From assembly GCA_001574975.1 (NCBI GenBank), contig KQ965788.1, positions 222,943-286,942 of the forward strand: a stretch of DNA of 64,000 bases. Reading direction: 5' to 3'. Below are positions 43,963-56,275 of the stretch, piece by piece; position 1 is the stretch's first letter; every line of letters starts with the position of its first letter. The position numbers were made by a program, and so were the translations under genes. The DNA is from Gonapodya prolifera JEL478 (Eukaryota; Monoblepharomycota; Monoblepharidomycetes; Monoblepharidales; Gonapodyaceae). The notes beneath the pieces are model-generated. The model was given only the letters and a program-made list of their open reading frames with translations. It made no database searches and was not told where the DNA came from.

Positions 43963-45242
43963 TTATTGTTCGACATCGAGAATATCCTTCTCCTCTATCT
44001 CGGAAGCTGCGAGCAGAGCCTCCTTTGCTACGCCGAACTTCCTGCTCGCGAATGAAAGAACGGTGTGTATGTTATCGGTCCACCGAATGGCCGAGGATTT
44101 CGCTATTGCAGTGAGTTTCACTTCCAGTGGAAACAAAGTAAGGTTTGATGAATACACTCGAGGAAGAAAGGCCGCGAAAAAAAAAAAAAAAAAAAAAACG
44201 AAAGGCTGAAGCTGACCTTTCTTTGCCAGTACTTCGGGATCGTTGTCTTTGTAGAGTCGAAGCTCCACAAGTAGGGAGTTGCTTTCAGACTGCGCTTCTG
44301 TAAGCATACGAAGAGCTTCCTTGCGTTCCTCCTGCAGCAAAAAAGTTCACCGTGGCAGCCAACTACACCAAACTCGAACACTCACCGTATCCTCTCGTCC
44401 GACTTGTGCGGCTTCGATAGAGGCTTCGAGCTCTTTGAGTCTCTTTTCGTGAGTGCCGAGCTCCGATTCGAAGTCATCAATCTTTGGTGTGGCAATTGCA
44501 TAATGAGTCGGAAGCGCTACCAGATGCCAGATGTTCAGTCGCTTACAACCTTTCGCTTTCGAGTGGCCAACACTTGTGAAGGAAATGACCAAAAATAGTT
44601 GGAGGCTCCGATCTTGTTTGTCATATGAATATTGTGTTTGGTAAAGGTCGCAGCTGGCGTCAGTGCATCTTCCCTCCCCGTTCACCTTTTCCATTGTAAC
44701 CAGCTGATCGGCAACAAGGCTACGAAGAGTTGATAGTTTCAGAGTATAAAAAACCTTTCTTGAAGTCACTTCGTTTAGGTGTTCTCCCCGAAACTCACTG
44801 ATCCAACACTTCTTTCGTCGATTGCGAGACTGCAGGAATCGAGTAATGCTTCTGCTGCATTCAACAAAAGCGACGGTGTAAATCACTCACTGACACCTTT
44901 CTTGGCACCCATCTGATATTCGAAAGTGACGACAATGTCGTTTCTTCATGCTCAGAACTGCATCGAGGGGACCATTACCTTTTCGAGCTCCTTCCTGAAC
45001 AACAAACATCATTCGAAGGAAAGATGGGCCATGAAAACGACTTTCCGTTTGCCATCTCACTGTTCGCACACTCACAACGTCCAGAAATCCTTCGTTTCCA
45101 TGAAAATCTCGAGCATTTTCTTTTTTTTGTCTTCGAAGGATAGACCTCTCTGTTTTTTGGACGCCTGGTGGACGCAGAAAGTTGTCGATTGATGTCGTGA
45201 ACATTCCGGGGAGGTTTTGGTCAGCATGAGCGTAATCACCAT
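43963..45242 (-). CDS. MND1: MND1, meiotic recombination (Hop2-Mnd1) subunit
   Basis: MND1 with HOP2 helps Dmc1/Rad51 pair homologous chromosomes in meiosis. Splicing gives an excellent N-terminal winged helix: M / ASKKQRGLSFEDKKKKMLEI / FMETKDFWTL / KELEK / MGAKKGVISQSTKEVLDQ / SLVADQLVTMEKV. IGASNYFWSFPSQ follows (near 44600). The coiled coil is IDDFESELGTHEKRLKELEA, SIEAAQVGREDT, then EERKEALRMLTEAQSESNSL and LYKDNDPEVLAKK. The C-terminus SAIRWTDNIHTVLSFASRKF, then GVAKEALL, ends DVEQ with TAA at 43963. The first coding exon appears to be only the ATG codon (45240-45242), followed by an intron to 45165. Other early exons: 45076-45164, 44979-44994, 44891-44912, 44799-44829. One intron has a 22-A run (44177-44198; T on the coding strand). 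Confidence 0.93.
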
Positions 45243-45446
45243 TCCGATGTTCCAGGGGCACTACAATCGTGTCAGGTGGTGTTGCTTGCCAATCGAGCGA
45301 CGGTCTTTGGTTGGTGGAGATGTGACTGGTGGTGAAAAGAAAAGAACTGAAAATTTTGTCTACACTGGACATGTCTTCGCAACTCAAAACTTTGGAAGCA
45401 ATTCGTCTTAAAATATATAAGTACAATCAATACCGGATCTTTTTCA

Positions 45447-48400
45447 TCATTTACCTACTTTTGAGGTCGACCGTGGTGGATTCGATGGTGACGAAGCCTC
45501 CGAGAGAGTCATGAAGAAGGACAGCTTGGAATAATATTCACGTCTCGCGTGTGTGGCAAGTTCGACAGCAGTCTGAAAACGCTCCTATTTATGCAATGCA
45601 GGTTTATGCATCATTGATAGATTGAGGAATCGAAGTCGCCTCTTTCTCACCGAGTGGGTAAGGAACTTGGGAGCACTCATTGATGCAATTTTTCGAGTCC
45701 ATGCTTCCAGTGAATTGTTGTCCAAGTATTCTCGAATGTATGCTACGAAGGTATCTCTGGATTTCTGTAAGAACTTCTCGACGCGCCGAAGTTCAGAGAG
45801 GAGCGGTTCCGATGGTTTTAGGGCTGCCGAAGTGGATTGGAGTGTTTCGATTGTTCTTCGGGTGTACGTTATTGTCTGCGTTGATGTGCTGGAATTCAAA
45901 AGTGTGAACAGTACGTGCGCCGAGGAGCCGACCTACCTCCACCAGTGCAAAAAAATCGTTCCATGTCGAGGCAGGAATCCAAGCTCCAGTTTGAATTTTG
46001 TCGCAGTTTGCTTCACAGCGGATGAAATGTAAGTAGTGGGTCGGCGCTCGTGCATCAACGGCGGTGCATCATATCCACCTCTTTCCGCTATTTTGGGTAG
46101 CAGCAGTCGAATTTTCTCGTGGATATCCTCAAAAGACTTTTCAGGGTCCTCTATGAGATGCCACAATTTTGGCAAAAGTCGAAAATAGTTCCAGAGATTG
46201 GCGCTCTCCAACAGTCATATTCGGTTGAACGCTTTTGGCATCATCTCTGAGCACGGCATCCAGTCCCTTAAGTTGCTCCTTCCAACTAGGTATCGTCTTC
46301 GTGTCACCTAGCAACTTGAAAACACGTTGGCAATATGAAAAGGCACTGGCCCATCGTACCTAATGGTAAAGAATGACACCTCTTAGTGTGTGCTCCGGAA
46401 TTTGGTAAGCCGGTGCACTCACTGATTGTCGCGGAAGAGGCTGTGTGATAGCTTCGACGGTATTGCTGTCCCTCGACCATGTAGAGAAAGTTGAGAAATC
46501 CCGATTGTCGGATACGTTATTATTTATCGTGAGACTGGTCGTTTTGATATTGGATAGAGCTTGGCTCAAACTCGAGTCCAAGATGCTACCTTGACCAAGG
46601 AGTCGCTGTCGTTGCACGCGGTGCAACTCTCGCTGCAATGAAAGGTGGAGCCTCGCGTCAAAGGTCATAACTCTTGTATCTGCGTTGCAATAGTATTAAC
46701 ATGGTATGAACTTCGACGCACGCGGCAGTTAAGGGACCTCACTTTTGAGTAGGAGCCATGCATATACGCTTTCACGATGCTTTCCATCGCCTAAAGGGGT
46801 TAAAGAACCATTAATTGTGCGTCAGGTCAAGCAAAATCTGACAATAACATCTTGCTTTCCAACGCGGTAAAAGCGCGACAACTTTTTGACAAATGGAAAG
46901 AAACGCTGTAGATTGTGAAAACCAGTCGCATCAATCCATTCAGTTAAAACATAACCTTGATTTCATAAGGGAAGAAATGGAGTTTGAACCTTACGCAGAT
47001 TGCCCACGACCACGTGCTCAGAGGATCGAACTGAATGTTTCGGATAGAGAGACTCTCAAAAACTTCAAATGCAAGGTTAGATACGCCTGCGCAGAGCAGT
47101 ATTACATCAGCGTCAAGCACGGTTTTAAATCGACGAAGATAATTCGTTTCTCACTCACCAAGAATAACGTAAAAACGTATCTGCAGCAGCTTCAACTGAA
47201 AATTTGATTTGCTGTGGCTCACAGCATACTGAAGAAGAGCAGCGGAGAAAAAGATGTAATTGAGGTCGCCTGGTTTCCGAAATCATGTCTAAGGATCAAT
47301 GAAATCGATCAGGACCTTTCGGTAAAGTCACCTGTTTCCCCGTAATTGTCAACAAGAAGATGAACGGCAAGCAAAGCAAAGTCGTCTCCGTATTTTTGCT
47401 CCGTTTCCTTGAGTTCAGTATCTTCCCGCATTGGGCGTAAAGGCCAGTCGGGCTTCGTGGAGTCAAAGAACAAGCTCTCACCGAAAGGTAGCGATTTTTC
47501 GTACAAAGATACAAGGAAGTTGACGTCTTCAATCCGCATTTCCGGTGTCAGCTTTTGGGGGTAGCCCACAGTTCGTCGCAGCTTCTCAAAGTTCACTGGT
47601 TATTGAATGCTCTTGGAGCGTCGAAGGCCGGGGCAAAATAAGCGAGATCTGTAAGTTCGAAGAAGGAGATACGGCTATCCGAATCCCGCAGATATTGCAC
47701 CGTAGCTGACTGAAACTCGTCAGAGTGGAGCTCTCTGGTCTCATCAAGGAAACGCAACCCCGATTCGTGGGTCATCGCCAAGATATGTTTCCTGAGATCC
47801 TCGTAGCAAGAGTACTTGGAAGAAAATCCTGCATAATGAGATTTGAGTGTCGACCTGAAGGCAATTATGGAGTACACGCTACTATCTTCGTGACTGATCA
47901 CAGATAGCACGTTTCCCAGCCACTCACCAGCCTCCACTCCGTGTGTTCTACTGTCTAGCTCTAGTTGGACCAGAAATGGTCCTCTTTGTGGCCGAGCAGA
48001 CGAAATCTCGGTATCTTGCAAAATGGGAATGATTTTGGCTGTGCTCTCAAGATAGGCCCTGGCAAAACCTGGGTGAGCAACGAAATCTCGAAAAGGCAGA
48101 CCTTATCTGTAACATTGAGACTCATTCCTTTTGGCCGTCTGAGGACTTGTCGATGGCTCGAAAAATACTCTCGTAGGCGTTCCAAAGGTCCCCCCGGCTA
48201 GCAACAAGGTGAGCTCACATCATTTTTGGACTGAATGGTATCATTGAAATCATTGTGCACACAGTTCACTTTGAATCACCGATTGAGCAAGTTCCACAAC
48301 TTCGTTCCACCGTTCTAGTTTCTCCAGAAGCTCGAGCATCCAAGTTGGTGTTCGATTTCCCGCTTTATACATTTGTTCCCCAGCGGGCCTGAAACGATCA

Positions 48401-49349
48401 TGTACGCTTCGGCGGTTTTGCCTTGATCTAGAAGTATGGAAACGTAGACAAAGAGCTAATACGCAATGTGTTTCCAAAGGTCCATGATGTTTCTTCAGGC
48501 CTGTGTTATAAAAGTGGAACACCCACCTCATCATACGTTTCCAATTTTCCATCAGCAGCAGCTTTAGCAATCATTCGCTTCGCGAGTGGATAGAAAATGT
48601 TTGTTTTGTCGTCGTGATTCTCCCGTGCCTGTTGACAATGACCCAAATTTTAGGTCGCGGTTTAACATAAAGAAGTTTTGTCGGGTGCAATCACATACCT
48701 GAAGCAGCAGCGACATGACAATCCACATGAAATATCGATTCTGAGTGAATCGCTTGCTCATTTTCATTGCCACCCCACGAAAGAGTGCAATTGTGAAACA
48801 CAGTTAGACAACAAAAGGCAGACCGGAGACCACGAAACATACCTGCTGCTGCAGTTTAAGGTCTCGGTTTGCGACGACGGATCCAAAGTACCCTTTTGCG
48901 CGGTCTTCGTCCCGAGGTGCCGTGTTGTATGCGACTTCGTGGACAGAAATCAAAGCTCTGGCTACCACAAGGAACTTTTCTCAGGCATCAAGAGGCCTGA
49001 GTGCCGTCCAGGTACGACTTACTGTCATCTAGTTCACGATACATCAAAGTCAGGGCGTGTAAAGTATCGTTGTCGCCCGCTGCTCCAGGGATTCGAAGGA
49101 CTGTGTCCGCCTCCTCTTTAGCCTCTTCATTCTTGCCCAGCTTTACGAGCACCAGGGCCCTAAGAGCGTGAAAGATTGAAGTCTGACTTCTTCAGGTGCT
49201 TGTTGACGGTTTGCAATGCATGCTTGTAATTCTTTGACTCGAGAGCCTCTGTTTGGTGAGATGGAAGGTGAGAAAGCGCACCAGAGTCCCACTGCACCGC
49301 AAATCCCACCATAGACCGCCCTGATGCGGTGCTCGTTCGGGTCTGGCAT
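45447..49349 (-). CDS. MDM20: NAA25/MDM20, auxiliary subunit of N-terminal acetyltransferase B
   Basis: NAA25 is the TPR scaffold that anchors catalytic NAA20 to ribosomes for acetylation of Met-Asp/Glu/Asn N-termini, including actin and tropomyosin. The start MPDPNEHRIRA at 49349 leads to ESKNYKHALQTVNKHLKK. ALRALVLVKLGKNEEAKEEA follows in a shifted frame: one extra A near 49177-49183 would explain it. Later exons: MAMKMSKRFTQNRYFMWIVM (near 48740), NIFYPLAKRMIAKAAADGKL, PTWMLELLEKLERWNEVVEL, YGDDFALLAVHLLVDN, LQYAVSHSKSNFQLKLLQIR (near 47230), GCVSNLAFEVFESLSIRNIQ, DGKHRESVYAWLLLKS, WASAFSYCQRVFKLLGDT, RTIETLQSTSAALKPSEPLL, and ERFQTAVELATHARREYYSK near the end. The stop is TGA 45447-45449. 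It is head-to-head with the UBX gene, 79 bases between starts. Confidence 0.88.
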
Positions 49350-49428
49350 TCTCTCGGGAAAGGTGAAGAAGTGTGCTGCGGCCGACCACGGCTCGCTGTT
49401 TGATTCGCAAGTCGTTGAACCGAACACG

Positions 49429-51693
49429 ATGGCAGACGACGATGTGTCCTCAGAAGACATTCTGCAGTTCTGTGAGCTTGCGTGCTCCCTCTTCCGCACA
49501 GTGCAATGTCGACCTTTCCATTTGTGGTCATGCACCTTCCACACTCCTGAATGAAGGCGAAATGGCAGGATGCGATCCGGAAATTGCCGCGAGCTACTTG
49601 AAGGTATGCTGCCTGTGCCCTGGGGTCATCAACTGCCGGTTTGCCTCTCAATGCTGGATTCTACAAAGGTTTCGAACAATGACCTTGAACGCGCACTTGG
49701 TCTCTTCTTCGAGACAGGAGGTGCCCCGCTCGATGTGCCCCCAAGCTCCTCGTCTCGCGCTCCTGACTTGCCGGGCCTTGAAGACGACAATCCATACTCT
49801 GCGCTTCCCGAACCGGACTCGGGAGCTCGCTCTCGAAGAAACGACGGCGAGGGTGTTAGAGCGCCCATTGCGCGAACCATGGATACTTTGGTGGGAGGTG
49901 GTGGACCATACGGGATGACAATGCCGCCCGTGTACGGAATGGGCCGTGGTACTGGCAGTGAGTGTGTGCAAGTTGAACCAGTGATGTTTCACTTATCTCC
50001 TGATAGGCGGGAGCTCATATCCGACTATAGGCAACGCTGTGCCCGAAGCTTTTAGAGATTTTGAGCGGGAGGCTGGTGGAAGAAGTGAGTGACAGGTAAC
50101 GGGATCACCTGGTCCCCACGAGGCCGACAATCTTAACTTGGTTTCACACAACCAGGCTCGGGCGCGGGAGAAGACAACAGACGAGACCGGCTCGCCGATC
50201 TTTTCAAGCCGCCGACGGATATCATGTTCCCAGGAGAGTTCGACGCTGTGAGTGGGGTAGACACAGAAGGACCGGCATTCAAGTGTGCCAACTCAACCCA
50301 CCCTACCAACCTTCCAGGGCAGGCTCGTCGCGCAGCAGAAGGCCAAGTGGATCCTCGTCAATATTCAAGATCCCACAGAGTTTCAATGCCAAGTGCTTAA
50401 TCGAGGTCCGTGACTTGTTCAGGGACTTTGTCACCCTGTCGGACATGCATGACTCACTCCCGGCCTGAAAATGTTTTGCAGATATCTGGAGCAGCCCAGG
50501 TGAGATCGATGTTGAGTCAATCCAGCTCTCATATGCATCTGGCCATGAACATGCCGCAATCACTACAGTCGTGAAAGAAGCCATCAAGGAGAACTTCATC
50601 TTCATGCAATTTGGTAGCGCGAGTCAAGAGGGACAGAAGTACACCCATTTCTACAAGGCTTACCGGTTTCCACATGTGGCCATTATCGACCCTCGGACAG
50701 GTGGGGCAAATGGTGCTGTTGACGCTTGAAGAAAGTTGTTTACGTGCGTGTTTTTGGCATTCACAGGCGAGAAGGTGGTGGAGTTGAAAAGGCTACAGGA
50801 AGCGACGGATTTCGTGTTGGAGCGTGAGTTGGGCACGTGATTTTCTTCTTCTCAACGCTCATGGATGAAAATCAAAGTGTACGAATTTACCGACAATCAC
50901 TCACTCATGGACTTCAAGAGGAAGCCAGCCACTCCAGACCAAGGCGCCAAGGACAAGAAGGTAATCAAGGTACGTCGATACTGGTCAGTTAAATAGAGCC
51001 CTAAGAGCACTTGAAATTATAGAAGAAGCTCGTTTCGGAAATGAGCGAGGAGGAGCAACTGTTGGCAGCTATGCAAGCCTCCCTCGGGAACGGAGATTCG
51101 GGCCAGGAGAGCGTATCGGATGTGATTGATGTTGATGTGGGCATGGATGAAGTGGTGCCTGAACCGCGTGAGTGCATCATGCGTAGCATCGTGGAAGGAA
51201 ATTGTGGCGTATCGCTAAACTGGTTGTCGCAGCATCTCTGTCCGTGTTCGCACGCATAGCGAGTGTCGAACACCCAGACCCGCCTGACGGCAAGGACACC
51301 ACAAGAGTGCAGATTCGATTACCTGGTGAGAACATACCCGAGTCGACTGTCTCATGCCACACATAATTTCTGACCTGGCGCCTCTGGGCACGCTTTAGAT
51401 GGCAGGCGAGTTGTGAAGAGAGTACGGAAGGCGGACCCAGTTCGGTATCTGTTCGAGCACGCCAAGGCGACAATTGCAGGGGCGAACGACAAGGAGTTCG
51501 AGGTGGGTCGTTCGAGTTGGCCGCCTGGTTGCACAAATACAGTGACTTTACCGAACCTTTCCTCGGACTTGGTGATAACGTTCTGCTTAAGCTCGTTTCT
51601 CCAACACGGCTGTCGCTGATTGATTTCCTAGACTCGACGATAACGGAGGCCAAGTTGGAGGGTGCTGCAATAATGCTGACTTTTACATCATGA
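49429..51693 (+). CDS. UBA-UAS-UBX protein, p97/Cdc48 adaptor (UBXN7/Ubx5-like)
   Basis: Adaptors of this type bring ubiquitinated substrates to the Cdc48/p97 segregase. Three domains are seen in order. A UBA-like start reads DVSSEDILQFC / EMAGCDPEIAASYLK / NDLERALGLFFETGG, assembled over introns at about 49464-49555 and 49604-49672. A UAS thioredoxin-like domain (about 50480-50830) contains DIWSSPGEIDVESIQ, KEAIKENFIFMQFG, FYKAYRFPHVAIIDPRTG and EKVVELKRLQEATDF. A UIM-like MSEEEQLLAAMQASL occurs near 51045. The C-terminal UBX reads RVQIRLPDGRRVVKRVRKAD, then VRYLFEHAKATIAG, EFE / LVSPTRLSLIDFLDSTITEA and KLEGAAIM, stop TGA at 51691. The usual FPP turn in the UBX is SPT here. The spacer between UBA and UAS is rich in Ser, Pro and Gly. 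No lesion was found. Confidence 0.9.
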
Positions 51694-51977
51694 ATGTCTA
51701 TCAATACAGTGTGAGAGTTTCTCTAGAAAGGTGGTACGGGCTGCCGCGGCAAAGGCGTTCAATTAGATTCATGATGTGTCGTGCGAAGGTCGAGAGAGAA
51801 TCGGAGGCAACGTCGCGTCTCGGAAGCAAGCAGATTGTACCGCCAGGAAATAAGTGACAGAGTATTTATTGGGCATGGGTGAGCTCTCCATAATGTTCTC
51901 CATTTTCGTGATGTGATTTGAGGGGAGGAGGCCTCCTTGGCATCAACCGATCAACTGTACTCTCTAACAAGATTCCG

Positions 51978-54754
51978 ATGGCCGGCGTGGACCCGGAAGA
52001 AATCTATGTCAAGCAGGAGCGAATTGGCAAAGGCATGTGATCGTTACCCGCCTTCCCCGCATCTTCGTCTCCACCAACAACAAACCGTCACCTACACCAT
52101 TCAACTTCTGGGTTTGTGATGCCGCTTACAATCATCGCAATCCCACTATCGCTGGTCATTCTGGGATCACTCCGTTCTACTCGACCTATGCGCATGGCGT
52201 TCCCCCTTCTCATGGCGCCACATTGAAATCGGACTATCTCCGCATCTCGCTTTCATCCAAAGGATCCTTTGGGGAAGTGTTCAAAGGATACGACAAACGG
52301 ACCAAACAGTCTGTCGCCATAAAGACCATCGATTTGGAAGCGGCGGAGGACGAGATTGACGACATTCAACAGGTAAATTCATTGCGATGACCCTGGAAGC
52401 TGCTCGTGCGGTATGTCTATGTCCACTCGAGGACGGTGGACGGTAGGAACACAGTATAGAAGTTGTGTTGCGACATCAACCAATCGACAAGACTTCTGAT
52501 AACAACATCGCGCCATATGAAGGAAATTTCGATCCTCCAACAACTAGATTCACCTACCATAACCCGCTACTACGGCTCCTACATTAAAGGCAATGCTCTT
52601 TGGATCGTAATGGAATATGTGAGTCTGTCATTTTGCACTTCGGCACCAAGATTTGTCATTTCGTCCAACTATGATCATTGTACGTTCATTGCACACCCTT
52701 TGTGTTCTCGTGGTTAGTGCTCCGGAGGATCGTGTTTAGACCTGGTGAGACCGCTGCTTGCAGTGTTGAGTGTTCTGATTTGGCACTGAACGCTGTCCAT
52801 TCCTTCATCGAAACCTACGACGTGCATCTTAGATGCGGCCGACGGGATGCTTCGAGGAACTTTTTGTCGCTATAATACTTCGCGAGATCTTGCGTGGTCT
52901 GGAATACCTGCATGCACAGAGAAAGCTGCATCGGGACATCAAAGCTGCAAATAGTGAGCTCGCAGTCGGGATGTACCATGTCTTCGTCTTTGTCTGAGAT
53001 ATGCCTCAGTCCTTCTCACGGGATCGGGGGACGTCAGATTGGCTGACTTTGGGGTCAGCGGCCAGCTTACAGCAACCATGACCAAGAAGAACACATTCGT
53101 TGGAACTCCTTACTGGATGGCTCCAGAGGTTATCAAACAGTCTGGCTATGACGCGAAAGCTGATATATGGTCTCTGGGTATTACGGCTATTGAGATGGCC
53201 AAGGGGGAGCCCCCGTATGCGGACACTCAGTGGGTGGCCGTGCTGTTTTCCTTGCTTTTCTGTGACCCTTCACACCACTTGCTGTTAGTCCAATGCGAGT
53301 TCTGTTTTTGATTCCAAAGAGTGAGCCTCCGACGCTCGAGGGGAATTTCTCGAAGGCGTTTAAGGAGTTTGTGTCCTTGTGTCTTCAAAAGGATCCCGCC
53401 CAGGTATGAGTGCAGTCTACTCTGAATTTGGTGCGTACTGTCCTGAATTGAAGGCTCTCTCTTCAGCGACCGTCTGCCTCTGACCTCTTAAAGCACCGAT
53501 TCATCAAAACCGCTAAAAAGACTTCATACCTTGCAGAACTGATAGACCGTCATGAAGCATGGCTCAGTGAGCAAGATCGGGACGAAGAAGACGAGGACAG
53601 TGAAGACGGGAGGTGAGTGGTTTACTGTTGAGGGGGGCTAATTCTTTTAATAATTCCGATTTGCGAAAGTCATGAATCCGAGGATGGCAGCGATGCTTCT
53701 TGGGACTTTGGAACGATTAAAGGAGGAGGAGGAGGAGGAGGGGCTACTGTTCGCGCAGAGTCTCAAAAGCCATTAAAGCCGTCCCCGAAGCGGGATCAGG
53801 GTTCGACTACTGGAACCATAAAACAACCTTCAGAACCAGCCAAGTCCTCTCAACCACTCGCATCAATGAAAGCAGGGGACTCGCCTACGCGTGCGGATAC
53901 TGCTACGGAAGTGGGAACAGTGAAGCATCCCCCGAATGAACCTGCACCACCTGTCGTGGTGCCGTTTGTGAGAGCGGAGACTTCATCTTCGGAGAAGGGC
54001 AAAATAGAGGTCGGAACCGTGCGAGGTGCCCCACTACAACCTGCGCGACCAAGCACAGCCCAGTCCCCGAAAACGGAAATGACGACTCAGGTGGACTCTG
54101 TGGCGAAAGTTACTACGTTTGTGTCGCCTCAACCAGCCCGGACCCAGAACCAAGCTTCCATCCCACGAGTGGAACCGGAAAGTCGATTGTCAACAAATGA
54201 GGTCCCCAAAGTGGGTACAATGAAGGCGCCATCTGTGAATGCACCCGTAGTCCCCGAGAGCCCGCAAGTACCAGAAAGGCAAGCCCCGGTGCAAGGAGGC
54301 TCACATCCCTCCACATCCACGACACGAAATGTTGAGGACTCTGTAAGGCCCAAATCTTTTGTGTCCGAGGATCCCTTTTCGAAAGTGGATACGGACGTTG
54401 GAAAGAAGAGCTCTGCTCCTTCTTCTCGACGACCCACGCAAGTGCATGCTCCTTCTTCAACTATCAGTGCCGAAGTTCGAGGGGCATCTAGTCCGCCTCC
54501 TCTCCCCGTCACTTACATTGACGCGGTCTTTCGACCATCTTTGCAAGGGGTGAGCCCAATTATCTTTGCGACGTTCGGGAACATGCGACTATCCTCTCGA
54601 ATTGATTCAACAGTTGGTCGCGAAAGGACCCGTGCCGGCGTCGAGTGACGCCGTTCGAGAAGTTCTGGGGGGTCTCGAAAAACTCGAAATAGCTCAACCG
54701 GGGTTCTCGAAACGGCTACTCGATGAACTAACATTAAGATATAAGACCGTATAG
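51978..54754 (+). CDS. Ste20-family GCK-III protein kinase (Sps1/Kic1/MST3-like)
   Basis: Germinal-centre kinases III work with Mob/Mo25-type partners in polarity, septation and sporulation signalling. The N-terminus [19 protein letters not shown] / [20 protein letters not shown] has the glycine loop split by an intron and the catalytic Lys. [27 protein letters not shown] / [26 protein letters not shown] / [23 protein letters not shown] and [20 protein letters not shown] follow, then [20 protein letters not shown]-type text and DPAQ / [14 protein letters not shown]. All catalytic residues are present. After it, an acidic linker, a run of Gly and about 300 disordered residues with repeated GTV/GTI-type text lead to a short conserved C-terminus ([35 protein letters not shown]) ending YKTV with the stop at 54752. 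ATG 51978 is the family start. Only 65 bases separate it from ECO1. Confidence 0.92.
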
Positions 54755-54819
54755 GTTTCTTTTTATGTTATGTACATTTGGGCGGCGAGCTGTGCTTCAG
54801 CTTTACATGTTTTCGCTGA

Positions 54820-56275
54820 ATGACCACTCAAGACCACGACTTGGAAAATTTGGAGCCACCCCTGAAGAAGTAAGCTCGCTAGCGTACTTGCCTTATTTCG
54901 ATCGACTGAATCGTTGGCCCGTGACAGACATCGGACGACGGTCACCTATTCCGCACGACAAAGTCCCCGCCAATCCATTTCATCGCAACATGGGTCAGAT
55001 CCTCAAACCTCTGTGTCATCGCGGTCCAATGACCGAGATCTATGTGGCACCTTTGCGGAGGATCGTTCGAATCAAACTGTCGAGTTGAATGGTGCACCAA
55101 CGACCACAATGGCGTCGATGCCAGCTGCAACACATCGGGTTAGGGAAATCGAAGGCGCAAGTGGTCTGGAGTTGCCAAGAGCCACCTTAAACGCAGGCTC
55201 GCAGGCTCAACGGCCTTTGAAACAGAGTCGCCTAACGTTCGGTCAAAGTTCTGTTCGCAAGTGTTCAGTATGCGGCATGGAATTTTCAAGGATTCATGAA
55301 GAGGATAGTAAAATCCACAAAAAGTATCACGCGTCGGTGACGGACGGTGTTGAGTTCCAGGTGCGCTCACCACGGCAAGTTCTGAGGATGTTGGATCCCG
55401 ATCATCTATCTGTCATCCCCACGCCGAAAGTTGTCCAAAAATTGTCGGAAAATTACCTCCTTCTCAGATGGGCACATCGTTATGGTCACATCCGATTCCA
55501 CCGTTCAGGAGAGATTGAAGGTGGGATATGTTGCAATGACAAACCCGGACTGGAGTATCTGATCGGGCACTACAACGACAAACCAAAATTGGGGCTCTGA
55601 TTATGTGAACGAAAGGCTGATGAAGCTCTCCGCGTCGCAAACCGAGAACTTGGATCTATTGATACAGGATGTCTCACGCCTGAACAAAAGGTGCGAGCTG
55701 ACGAATCCTCAAGTACTGCGTTGATGGCCCAGCACAGTACTTACAGCTATGATGAAGGTTTTTCTCTATGTCAATAATCGGAACCATATAGCTGGAGTAG
55801 TGCTCGCAGAGGCACTTTCCAAGGCCTACGAGGTCGTACCATCATCGCTGGTTGACGACGAAGCGTCTTTCTCGGTTGTGTCTGTAAATGGGTCGGAAAG
55901 GTCGGACCAACTCGTTTGTAGGTGAGCTCCCCCAAAATATCTCTTGATTGTAATGTACTGTATCGTGATCCCAACTCTTCTTTCAGAAAGGCCCCAGTTG
56001 ACTGTAACTGTGGTATTAGTCGTATCTGGGTTCACCACAAAGCAAGACGAAAGGGGATTGCGATGAAGTTGCTGGAAGCAGTTTGGTAAGTCAAAAACAC
56101 GAAAATTTGGCATACGAATTCACTCAATTTCACTTGCCATGCAAGTTGTCACTTCGCATTTGGTGTCGTGATCAATTCTACGCGAATCGCCTTCTCCCAA
56201 CCGACGACCAGTGGTCGACAGTTGGCGGAGCGCTTTACAGGCCGCAGGAACTTTCTGGTTTACCTGGACATTTGA
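54820..56275 (+). CDS. ECO1: ECO1/ESCO cohesin acetyltransferase
   Basis: Acetylates SMC3 in S phase to establish sister-chromatid cohesion. MTTQDHDLENLEPPLKK at the ATG 54820 ends at an intron; the next exon is disordered. KQSRLTFGQ, a possible PCNA-contact motif, precedes the C2H2 finger RKCSVCGMEFSRIHEEDSKI then HKKYH (55255-55330). The acetyltransferase part is split by introns: EALRVANRELGSIDTGCLTP (near 55625), IAGVVLAEALSKAYEVVPSS-type text (near 55795), and CNCGISRIWVHHKARRKGIA (near 56005) with the acetyl-CoA loop RRKGIA. MKLLEAVW follows, then a last exon FGVVINSTRIAFSQPTTSGR and FLVYLDI, stop TGA at 56273-56275. Finger plus GNAT with the CGISRIWV...AFSQPT blocks is diagnostic. It sits at the edge of the transposon-rich end. 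Confidence 0.93.

Noticed and set aside
44177-44198. 22-A run as a retroposed poly(A) tail
   Set aside because: It lies in a MND1 intron with clear conserved exons on both sides and no adjacent retroposed sequence or target duplication.
44979-45164. MND1 as an N-terminally truncated pseudogene starting at 44912
   Set aside because: Exons further upstream (45164-45076, 44994-44979) restore the complete winged-helix start, so the short model was wrong.
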